Assembly: GCA_041625575.1 (NCBI GenBank)
Contig: JBFJTG010000005.1
Coordinates: forward strand, 5,113-69,112
Direction of reading: 5' to 3'
Length of the DNA: 64,000 nucleotides
DNA from: Litorivivens sp041625575
GTDB taxonomy: Bacteria; Pseudomonadota; Gammaproteobacteria; Pseudomonadales; Spongiibacteraceae
Shown here: positions 26,089 through 33,526 of the stretch, piece after piece
Numbering within the stretch: position 1 is the stretch's first letter
How the letters are laid out: every line of letters begins with the position of its first letter
The notes under the pieces: model-generated
Databases searched by the model: none
What the model was told of the DNA's origin: nothing
What the model saw: only the letters and a program-made list of their open reading frames with translations
Position numbers and translations under genes: made by a program

Positions 26089-27129
26089 ATGGAGCAGCAG
26101 TTATCTCCTCAACAATGGGTTCGCGGTCAGATCTCCGGTCTTGATGCTGGTGTTGGGCCGACCGTTGATCGCGATGCGCAGATAAAGCGCATTAAGGACC
26201 TGCTGCAGGCGCGTGACGCCGTTTTAGTTGCCCACTATTATACCGCCCCCGAAATCCAGGCTCTGGCTGAGGAGACTGGTGGTTGCGTCTCCGATTCGCT
26301 AGAGATGGCACGTTTTGGTCGTGATCATCCGGCTTCAACGCTGGTAGTCGCCGGCGTAAAGTTTATGGGCGAAACAGCCAAAATCCTCTCCCCCGAAAAA
26401 CGCGTATTGATGCCTACTCTCGAAGCAACCTGTTCGCTTGATATAGGCTGCCCGGCAGACGAATTCTCTGACTTTTGTGATCAGCATCCGGATCGAACCG
26501 TAGTGGTGTACGCCAATACCTCGGCCGCTGTAAAAGCACGGGCAGACTGGGTGGTCACCTCAAGTATTGCGCTGAAGGTGGTGGACTACCTCGATTCTCA
26601 GGGGGAAAAGATTCTGTGGGCGCCGGACAAGCATCTTGGTAGCTATGTGCAGCGAGAAACCGGTGCCGATGTATTGCTTTGGGACGGTGCCTGTATCGTG
26701 CATGATGAGTTTAAGGCTCAGGGCTTGCGCGATCTGATGGCGGTTTACCCCGATGCCGCCGTGTTGGTGCACCCGGAATCACCGGCATCGGTCGTTGAGT
26801 TGGCTGATGTCGTTGGCTCGACGACGCAAATTATCAACGCGGCCCGGGATATGGATAATAAGCAGTTCATCGTGGCTACTGATCAGGGGATTTTCTACAA
26901 ACTTCAGCAGACTGTTCCGGATAAGCAGTTCCTCATAGCGCCGACCGCAGGCAATGGTGCGAGTTGCCGTAGCTGTGCCAATTGTCCGTGGATGGCAATG
27001 AATGCCCTGGATAATTTGGCGGAGTCGCTTGATCGCGGCTTGAACGAGGTGTTTGTCGATCCGGAGTTGGCGGCGAAAGCCATGGTGCCCTTAGACCGTA
27101 TGTTGGATTTTGCTCGCAATCATCTTTAA
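26089..27129 (+). CDS. nadA: Quinolinate synthase A
   Basis: 346 aa. Condenses iminoaspartate with dihydroxyacetone phosphate to quinolinate in NAD synthesis, using a [4Fe-4S] cluster. The three cluster ligands expected from E. coli NadA (Cys113, 200, 297) are present as Cys115 (EATCSLDIG), Cys202 (DGACIVH) and Cys299 (CANCPWMAM). HYYTAPEIQALAEETGG and GVKFMGETAKIL are the substrate-binding blocks. It has no nadB or nadC neighbour and appears to be monocistronic; a REP pair follows its stop. A possible -10, TAAAAT, lies near 26050. Confidence 0.97.
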   Translation: MEQQLSPQQWVRGQISGLDAGVGPTVDRDAQIKRIKDLLQARDAVLVAHYYTAPEIQALAEETGGCVSDSLEMARFGRDHPASTLVVAGVKFMGETAKILSPEKRVLMPTLEATCSLDIGCPADEFSDFCDQHPDRTVVVYANTSAAVKARADWVVTSSIALKVVDYLDSQGEKILWAPDKHLGSYVQRETGADVLLWDGACIVHDEFKAQGLRDLMAVYPDAAVLVHPESPASVVELADVVGSTTQIINAARDMDNKQFIVATDQGIFYKLQQTVPDKQFLIAPTAGNGASCRSCANCPWMAMNALDNLAESLDRGLNEVFVDPELAAKAMVPLDRMLDFARNHL

Positions 27130-27162
27130 GCGCTTTCTTTTGTAAATCCAGGCACATTACAT

Positions 27163-27224
27163 TTGCGAGCAGGGCTTGCTCCTACAGTGGTAATCTCTAT
27201 GTAGGAGCCTGCCCCGCAGGCGAA
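27163..27224. repeat. REP-type inverted pair 1
   Basis: Two head-to-head copies of a REP-like unit, each with its own small stem. The left copy (27163-27186) ends in GCTCCTACA; the right copy (27200-27224) begins TGTAGGAGC and ends in GGCGAA. They lie between the convergent nadA and bepA genes. The TGTAGGAGC...GCGAA pattern is that of pseudomonad REP elements mobilised by RAYT transposases. Related copies lie at 37892 and 39758. Confidence 0.8.
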
Positions 27225-27230
27225 GAGTCC

Positions 27231-28703
27231 CTAGAACTTTTTCAGCGTTTCGCGCAATTCCTGCAAATCTTTCAATCTGCGATTAATGCGGTGTCGGGCG
27301 ATATTGTTACCCTGGGTGAGTGGCCATGCGTAATGTAGTTGTTTTTCAGCACTGTCGAGAAAGCCATTCAGAATAAAATATTCAGCGCGTGCAGTATGCA
27401 CTCCGAGAATATTGCCAGACAAACCGTGCACTTCGGCCAACTGGTACCACAGGGCCGGGTCATTCGGTCGCAGCTTGCTTTGTTCTACCAGCAGTTGCTC
27501 GGCTTCGGGCGCTCTGTCGGCGCGCTGTAAAATATCCGCAAGGCTCATGGTGAGTGCGTTGTTGCCGGGGTTAAGCGCAAGTTGCTTTCGCAAGAGTTCA
27601 ATGGCGGGAGTGTATTCACGTTGGCCCACCAGAATATCGGCCTTAGCCAGTAAATAGGCGATCCGGTTCGGATCTTCTGCCAGTAGGGGAGAGAGTTGCT
27701 CCTTAGCTTGCTGCCATTCATCATTTGCCATTAGCGCAATGACCACGCCGTAGGTGGTAGCTTCACTGGGCTGGCTTTTTTGTTCATGCAGCCATTGGTT
27801 GAGCCGTTCGCGCTTGTTGCCGGCCAGCGATAGCTCCGCGCGCTTTTTCATTAACTGGAAATTGAGATTGTCTGTGTAGACATTGCGTGGATACTGTCGT
27901 GCGCGGTTTGCGCTGTCACTGATCCGGCTTTCAGTCAGGGGGTGCGTAAGCAGAAATTCGGGCGGTCGGTTGCTGTTAAACCTCAGGCGCCGATTCATGA
28001 TCTCAAACATTGACGGTATGCCGCTCGGATCCATGCCGGCTTTTGATAGGGTTTGCATGCCGATGCGATCGGCTTCCTGCTCGTGTTCGCGGCTGAAGCG
28101 CAACTGTGACTGCATGGCGGCAGCCTGTCCTGTCGCTATGGCGGCAATACCGGCATCACTGCCGGTGGTGGCCGCGAGTACTATGCCGGCCAGTAGACCG
28201 GCCATCATCGACAGGCTGCCGGCTTTCTGTTTGTCGAGTGAACGAACGAAGTGGCGCTGGCTAAGGTGCGCGAGTTCGTGGCCAAGCACGCCGGCCAGTT
28301 GCGCTTCGTTTTCTGCATATAAGAGCAGGCCGTTGTGAATGCCAACCACGCCGCCAGGTACGGCAAAGGCGTTGAGAGCGCGATTATTAACAATAACCAG
28401 TTCGAGGCGCTTGTCGCTTAATGCACTGTGCCGCGCCAGTCGATAAATCAGGTCTTCCAAATAATCCTGCATCAGCGGGTCAGATACAGTATCCACCCTG
28501 CCGCGGAAGGCCTTCAGCCAGGCGCGCCCGAGCTCATGCTCCTGCTCGAGGCTGAACTTGCTTGAGCTGCCGTCGCCGAGCTCCGGCAAATTGTAATCTT
28601 CCTGAGAACTGCTCTCGTCGCGCGGTTGCGCGAAAGAAGGCAGGGCCAGGGTGATCAGCAGTAGGCAGAATGTTAGGGTTTTGGTCACAGCAATTTTGGG
28701 CAT
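27231..28703 (-). CDS. bepA: BepA-like periplasmic M48 metallopeptidase with TPR domain
   Basis: 490 aa, close to BepA (487 aa in E. coli). The start at 28703 (MPKIAVTKTLTFCLLLIT) gives a signal peptide ending about SFAQ; the frame extends 29 codons upstream. The zinc site is HELAHLSQRHF (HExxH), with the third ligand in the EHEQEADRIGMQTL block. TPR repeats occupy about 310-480. BepA cleaves stalled LptD and BamA substrates and assists outer-membrane assembly. The gene stands alone, divergent from the tusA-like gene and convergent with nadA. Confidence 0.93.
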   Translation of the reverse strand: MPKIAVTKTLTFCLLLITLALPSFAQPRDESSSQEDYNLPELGDGSSSKFSLEQEHELGRAWLKAFRGRVDTVSDPLMQDYLEDLIYRLARHSALSDKRLELVIVNNRALNAFAVPGGVVGIHNGLLLYAENEAQLAGVLGHELAHLSQRHFVRSLDKQKAGSLSMMAGLLAGIVLAATTGSDAGIAAIATGQAAAMQSQLRFSREHEQEADRIGMQTLSKAGMDPSGIPSMFEIMNRRLRFNSNRPPEFLLTHPLTESRISDSANRARQYPRNVYTDNLNFQLMKKRAELSLAGNKRERLNQWLHEQKSQPSEATTYGVVIALMANDEWQQAKEQLSPLLAEDPNRIAYLLAKADILVGQREYTPAIELLRKQLALNPGNNALTMSLADILQRADRAPEAEQLLVEQSKLRPNDPALWYQLAEVHGLSGNILGVHTARAEYFILNGFLDSAEKQLHYAWPLTQGNNIARHRINRRLKDLQELRETLKKF

Positions 28704-28919
28704 GGTTAAACAGCGTTCCACTTTAGCGGTTAGCTCGCATGCAAAACAAGCATCAATCGCTCTGACCACGTAATTTGTGAAAAGTGCCAAGCCGGCGTTG
28801 GTGCTGTGACGCCCTGTTCGATGCCCTTATACTGTCCGGAGCTGTATTCGCGAGTTCGCGTACGTTTATGCAGGGAATGCCTGTTATGATTGGTGCGCTG
28901 AAAACTGCAGGTATGACGA

Positions 28920-29153
28920 ATGAACGAGAAGTACGACGTGCTGGTGGATGCACGTGGTCTGGACTGCCCGATGCCGCTGCTCAAGGCGAAGCAGGCACTG
29001 AATCGGATGGCATCCGGAGAATTGCTTAAAATTTATGCTACCGACGCAGGGTCGGTGCGCGACTTTGCTGTTTTCTCCGAGCAAAGTGGCCACGCGCTGC
29101 TTCACTCTGACGAAACAAACGGCGAATACCGTTACATCATCAAAAAATCCTGA
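28920..29153 (+). CDS. TusA-family sulfur carrier protein
   Basis: 77 aa. The sulfur-carrying cysteine lies in the family motif ARGLDCPMPLLKAKQAL (Cys16), followed by LKIYATDAGSVRDFAVF. TusA itself passes sulfur to tRNA thiolation; this gene is more like the YedF/SirA-type members linked to diverse genes, so the partner is unknown. It lies 14 bp upstream of a permease gene and probably forms an operon with it and the M16 peptidase. Confidence 0.9.
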   Translation: MNEKYDVLVDARGLDCPMPLLKAKQALNRMASGELLKIYATDAGSVRDFAVFSEQSGHALLHSDETNGEYRYIIKKS

Positions 29154-29167
29154 GGCCTGGCACTGGC

Positions 29168-30256
29168 ATGATTACTATCATTCGCAATTGGGTTAACCGT
29201 CTTTTTGCAGAAGAAGAGACGGTGGTTCTACTGCTGTTACTGATTGCAGCACTCGTACTGATCGTAACTTTGGGTGGTGTATTGGCCCCACTAATCGCCA
29301 GCATGGTATTCGCCTTCATGATGCAGGGCCTACTAGGGCAATTGACTCGCCGTGGTGCGCCACGCTGGCTGGCCATAACTGTTGCCTACCTGGTTTTTAT
29401 GGCTATGTTTTTTGGCTTTATCTTCGGACTTATGCCGCTGGTCTGGACGCAGCTCACCAGCTTGATTCAGGAACTGCCGACCTTGCTAAGAAAGTTACAG
29501 CAGTCGCTGCTTCTGCTGCCGGAGCGATCGGAGCTTGTTTCCGAGGCGCAGGTGCGCGAACTCGTAAGCGTTGCCGGGGCAGAGCTAGGACGATTCGGTC
29601 AGCGTGTTGTGACCTTCTCGATTGCCCAGATTCCAAACCTATTCGGATTGCTGATCTATATTGTGCTCGTACCGATTCTCGTCTTCTTTTTACTGAAAGA
29701 TAAAGATCAAATTCTACGATGGTTGGCGTCTTTCTTGCCGCGTCGCCGACCATTGATGATCAAGGTCTGGAATGAAATGAATGATCAGGTGGCCAACTAT
29801 GTGCGGGGCAAAGGCATTGAGATTGTGATTGTCGGTGCCGTTACTTATGTCAGTTTTATCTGGCTAAATCTTAATTACGCCGCCCTGCTAGCCTTGCTTG
29901 TTGGCCTGTCCGTTGTGATTCCCTACATAGGCGCGGCGGTGGTGACGGTACCGGTTTTGCTGGTGGCCTTTTTACAATGGGGGACGGGCTCGGAATTTTA
30001 TACGCTGTTGCTTGTCTATGGAATTATTCAGGGCCTGGACGGTAATGTCTTGGTGCCGCTTTTATTTTCCGAAGTTGTCAATATGCACCCCGTGGCGATC
30101 ATCGTTTCTGTGCTTGTATTTGGTGGTATCTGGGGTTTGTGGGGGGTGTTTTTTGCCATTCCGTTAGCAACCTTGGTAAAGGCCATTATTAATGCGTGGC
30201 CAACGCCTGAGAATATTCAGGGCAGTGCGCCCAAGGAGGAAATATCCGCATCATGA
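29168..30256 (+). CDS. AI-2E/PerM family membrane transporter
   Basis: 362 aa with about eight membrane segments, the PF01594 pattern. Two hydrophobic helices near the N-terminus (residues 15-60), then a soluble coiled segment (about 85-150) and further helices. Conserved blocks: FFLLKDKDQILRWLASFLPRR, VPYIGAAVVTVPV-type VVIPYIGAAVVTVP, and QGLDGNVLVPLLFSEVVNMHPVAIIVSVL. The family includes E. coli PerM and TqsA exporters and Na+/H+ antiporter-like members; the substrate is unknown. Its stop overlaps the next gene's start by 4 bp. Confidence 0.9.
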   Translation: MITIIRNWVNRLFAEEETVVLLLLLIAALVLIVTLGGVLAPLIASMVFAFMMQGLLGQLTRRGAPRWLAITVAYLVFMAMFFGFIFGLMPLVWTQLTSLIQELPTLLRKLQQSLLLLPERSELVSEAQVRELVSVAGAELGRFGQRVVTFSIAQIPNLFGLLIYIVLVPILVFFLLKDKDQILRWLASFLPRRRPLMIKVWNEMNDQVANYVRGKGIEIVIVGAVTYVSFIWLNLNYAALLALLVGLSVVIPYIGAAVVTVPVLLVAFLQWGTGSEFYTLLLVYGIIQGLDGNVLVPLLFSEVVNMHPVAIIVSVLVFGGIWGLWGVFFAIPLATLVKAIINAWPTPENIQGSAPKEEISAS

Positions 30257-33114
30257 GATTTTACAAGACGACTGGTTACTGCCTGCTGTTGGCATTAACC
30301 TTACTGGCCGGCTGTAGTGGTAGCAAAACCGATTTCGCGGTGACAATGCCGCAGACCGATAACCGCGATGTGCGCTATCTTCGGCTCGACAATGACATGC
30401 AGATATTGTTGATATCCGATCCCACCGTAGACAAGGCAGCGGCTTCACTGGACGTGAATATCGGGAGCCGCCAAGACCCCGAGGATCGGCAGGGATTGGC
30501 ACATTTTCTCGAGCACATGCTCTTCCTCGGAACGGAAAAATACCCGGATGCGGGTGAGTATCAGAGCTTTATTGCTTCACGTGGTGGATCGCACAACGCT
30601 TATACCTCTTTTGAGCACACCAACTACTTCTTTGATATTGGCGCAGAGTATCTAGAGCAAGGCCTTGACCGCTTTGCCCAGTTTTTTATATCTCCCTTGT
30701 TTAATCCGGAATTTGTTATACGGGAAGTTAACGCCGTGGATTCCGAGTATCAGGCGCGCATTCAAAATGACTATCGGCGCGCGCTAGATGTATTTAAGGA
30801 ACTGATTAATCCCGAGCATCCGTTTTCCAAATTCACGGTGGGAAGCCTTGCTTCTTTGCTGGGGGGCCGTGGCGAGGAGTCACTGCGTCAATCCCTGCTG
30901 GATTTCTACGATGATTATTACTCAGCTAACAGGATGAGTTTGGTGATCATCGGTCGCGAAAGTCTGGACGATCTTCAGGCGATGGTCGCTCAGCGCTTTA
31001 GTCAGGTAAAAAATAACAAGGTAAAAGTAGACGATATCGAGCGGCCGCTCCTAAAAGAATCGCCAATGCAGTTCATCCTGAAGCCGCGTAAGGAGTTGCG
31101 TGAGTTGTCTATCAGCTTTCCAATGCCGGACTTCAGGTCGCGCTATCACGAAAAGCCCTTAAGCTATATTGGGCATATTCTCGGCCATGAATCCGAGGGA
31201 AGCCTGTTGTATGTCCTGAAAGCGAAAGGCTGGGCAGAGCGCTTACGTGCTGGCAGCAGTGTTGAATTTGATGGTGGAGCGCTATTTTCCATTGACGTTG
31301 ATCTGACGCCAGCGGGGATGGTAAATGTGGATGAGGTTAGCGACGCGATATTTGAAGCCATCGCCTTGCTGCGTGAGTCCGGTGTCGAAGCCTGGCGCTA
31401 TCAGGAGCTCTCTGACATTGCCCGCTTGCAGTTTGACTTTCGCACGCGCCCGAACGAAATCGGTGAAGTTAGTCAGCTAGCTCACAACCTTCATTACTAC
31501 AGTCCAGACGATGTGATTCGCGGCGACTATGTCATGGAGCAGTTTAATGCGGAATTGATCCAGTCAGCGCTGGGGAAGATGACGGTCGATAATGCGGTAG
31601 TTGCTATAACCCGTCCGGATGTGAGTGCGGATAAAGAGTCGCAGCTGTATTCGGTTCCCTACACGGTGGGCTTGCCCCCGGAGGAAGTTTTGGAGCGCTG
31701 GCGCCAGCGTACGGAGATGCCGGGTATGGCGCTGCCCAATGCAAATCCCTTTATAGCCAGCTCACTTGCGATCAAGGTGGGCGCTGCTGGCGAGACACCT
31801 AAGCGCATCATCAATACCGATCGCGTTGCTGCCTGGCATATGCAAGATACGCGTTTCCCCCTGCCTAAGGGTAATCTGAATATCCTGATTCGTTCACCGA
31901 GCGCTAGTCGCGACGCCGCGCGGCAGGCGGCTGCAGAAATTTGGGTGCGTATGGTGCGCGACGAACTAAATGCTTACACATACCCGGCACAATTGGCGGG
32001 GCTCAATTACTCGCTGCAGGCGCAGTGGGATGGGCTGTCGCTGGAAATAAGTGGTTTCGACGATAAGCAGGGGATATTGCTGGACAGCATTGCCAGCCGA
32101 TTGGCTAATCCACAGTGGGATGAGGTGCGGTTTCAGCGCGTGAAATTGGACTACATTCGCGATTTGGAGAATAACGAGCACAACGAACCCTACCGTTACC
32201 TGTCACAAGAGCTGTCGCAGCTGCTTCACCGTTACCGCTGGTCAGTCTCCGACCGCTTGGCGGTGGTGAATCGTTTGGATCTGGAAGAGCTTAAGGCCTA
32301 TTCTCGCGAGTTAATGTCCGCCACCCAGCTATACGTGCTGGCGCACGGAAATTACAGCGAAGTTGAAACGCGGGAATTTGCCAATATAGCGTCCGATTTT
32401 TTGTTGGGTGACCGCACACCGGATGCGCAGCCGGAACAGATAAGACGAATTCCCGTTGGTGACTTTGGCAAAAGTTTTAATAATGAACACGCCGACGCAG
32501 CCCTGATATGGTATGTGCAGGCGCCCGATCCGGGGCACCGCTCGCGGATTGTGTTCGGTATCGCGGGTCAGATGTTGGGTGCCGAGTTTTTCCATAAGCT
32601 GCGCACAGAGAAGCAGTTAGGCTATGTGGTGTCAGGTGGCGTCTATCCGGTGAGAGAGGTGCCTGGCCTGTATTTTATGGCGCAGTCACCGGTAGCCGAT
32701 ACTGAAAGGCTGCAGGCAGAATTTAGGGCATTTGTCACAGACTGGTTGGAGACAGGTTTGTCTGAGGAAAAATTTACGCGCCACAAGCAAGCATTGCGCG
32801 CGAAATTACTCGAATCACCGCGCAACCTTTGGGAAGCTGGCGATCGCTTCTGGCAAGATCTCATGCACGGTTACACACAATTTGACAGTCGCGAGCAGCT
32901 CGTTGCAACGCTCGACGCAACGGGTTATGACGTATGGCAGCGAGAACTACGCGAAATGCTTGCCGCCGCAGACCGGCGGTCACTTTGGTTGCAGGTGGGA
33001 GGCCGTTGGGGTCTTAAGTCAATTGCGGCGAGCGAGCTATCAGGTCCTACAAGTGTGGGGGAAAAGCGCCAGTATTTTTTGTATGAGCATCCGCGTATCG
33101 GCGCCGGTTTGTAG
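30253..33114 (+). CDS. Insulinase/pitrilysin-like M16 metallopeptidase, lipoprotein
   Basis: 953 aa, close to protease III (about 960 aa). Signal with lipobox LLAGC (Cys21). The inverted zinc motif HFLEH (His84-Glu87-His88) is present, with the downstream glutamate in NAVDSEYQARIQND (family ligand region). Four M16 domains: two N-terminal with zinc, two C-terminal, including RTEKQLGYVVSGGVYPV near residue 780. Predicted to degrade small peptides in the periplasm, tethered to a membrane by the lipid. It is translationally coupled to the permease gene by an ATGA overlap; together with tusA they look like one transcript. Confidence 0.94.
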   Translation: MRFYKTTGYCLLLALTLLAGCSGSKTDFAVTMPQTDNRDVRYLRLDNDMQILLISDPTVDKAAASLDVNIGSRQDPEDRQGLAHFLEHMLFLGTEKYPDAGEYQSFIASRGGSHNAYTSFEHTNYFFDIGAEYLEQGLDRFAQFFISPLFNPEFVIREVNAVDSEYQARIQNDYRRALDVFKELINPEHPFSKFTVGSLASLLGGRGEESLRQSLLDFYDDYYSANRMSLVIIGRESLDDLQAMVAQRFSQVKNNKVKVDDIERPLLKESPMQFILKPRKELRELSISFPMPDFRSRYHEKPLSYIGHILGHESEGSLLYVLKAKGWAERLRAGSSVEFDGGALFSIDVDLTPAGMVNVDEVSDAIFEAIALLRESGVEAWRYQELSDIARLQFDFRTRPNEIGEVSQLAHNLHYYSPDDVIRGDYVMEQFNAELIQSALGKMTVDNAVVAITRPDVSADKESQLYSVPYTVGLPPEEVLERWRQRTEMPGMALPNANPFIASSLAIKVGAAGETPKRIINTDRVAAWHMQDTRFPLPKGNLNILIRSPSASRDAARQAAAEIWVRMVRDELNAYTYPAQLAGLNYSLQAQWDGLSLEISGFDDKQGILLDSIASRLANPQWDEVRFQRVKLDYIRDLENNEHNEPYRYLSQELSQLLHRYRWSVSDRLAVVNRLDLEELKAYSRELMSATQLYVLAHGNYSEVETREFANIASDFLLGDRTPDAQPEQIRRIPVGDFGKSFNNEHADAALIWYVQAPDPGHRSRIVFGIAGQMLGAEFFHKLRTEKQLGYVVSGGVYPVREVPGLYFMAQSPVADTERLQAEFRAFVTDWLETGLSEEKFTRHKQALRAKLLESPRNLWEAGDRFWQDLMHGYTQFDSREQLVATLDATGYDVWQRELREMLAAADRRSLWLQVGGRWGLKSIAASELSGPTSVGEKRQYFLYEHPRIGAGL

Positions 33115-33526
33115 TAAAACTACAAAAAATGTAGTCGCACCGCCGCTCGCTTAACTCGCTAAAAATTAGAATGTTTTCGGTGATTACTATAGTGCGGATT
33201 CGCTTTGTTTTTGGAATTGCCCTTGCAGTTCCAGAGTAAACCTGTAAAAATTTTACAGTAAGCGGGTGGCCTGAACGGCTTGAACCCCGGTCGGTAATCG
33301 ACAATTCAAACAGGTGCAGAGCAGCTCAAAAGGCAGTTAGCACAGCTATGGCCAGGTGATAATCTTCACCTATCGGCAAATCTTCAGCGTCGGAGAGCGT
33401 TAGGCTCGTCGCGATTTCGAAGTTGCAGATTCGAAGGTGGTTTACACACCGGGTCATAACCGGGGTGAGCTATTCTTTGAATAAGTTACCCCTTGGCATT
33501 TACTTGGTTGGTAAGGGACGGTTTGC
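33115..33526. other. Long aceE upstream region rich in inverted repeats
   Basis: 412 bp without a gene. It contains a 6-bp hairpin ACTACA-AAAAA-TGTAGT right after the peptidase stop, an 8-bp wobble stem GGAATTGC-cctt-GCAGTTCC, a 17-bp palindrome (33242-33258), AGGTGA-taatct-TCACCT, and an imperfect CACACCGG / CCGGGGTG repeat. No pdhR-like gene is present upstream, unlike in enterobacteria. Confidence 0.5.
33242..33258. promoter_or_regulatory. Operator-like palindrome CTGTAAAAATTTTACAG
   Basis: Perfect 8-bp arms around a single central base, about 270 bp before aceE. The arm spacing (9 bases between CTGT and ACAG) is one more than a LexA box, so another regulator is more likely. Confidence 0.4.

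Noticed and set aside
30253..33114. PqqL or mitochondrial-processing-peptidase type
   Set aside because: Length, the HFLEH site and the four-domain layout fit the pitrilysin/insulinase group.
33242..33258. LexA box
   Set aside because: CTGT and ACAG are 9 bases apart, whereas the gammaproteobacterial LexA site has 8; kept only as an unassigned operator.
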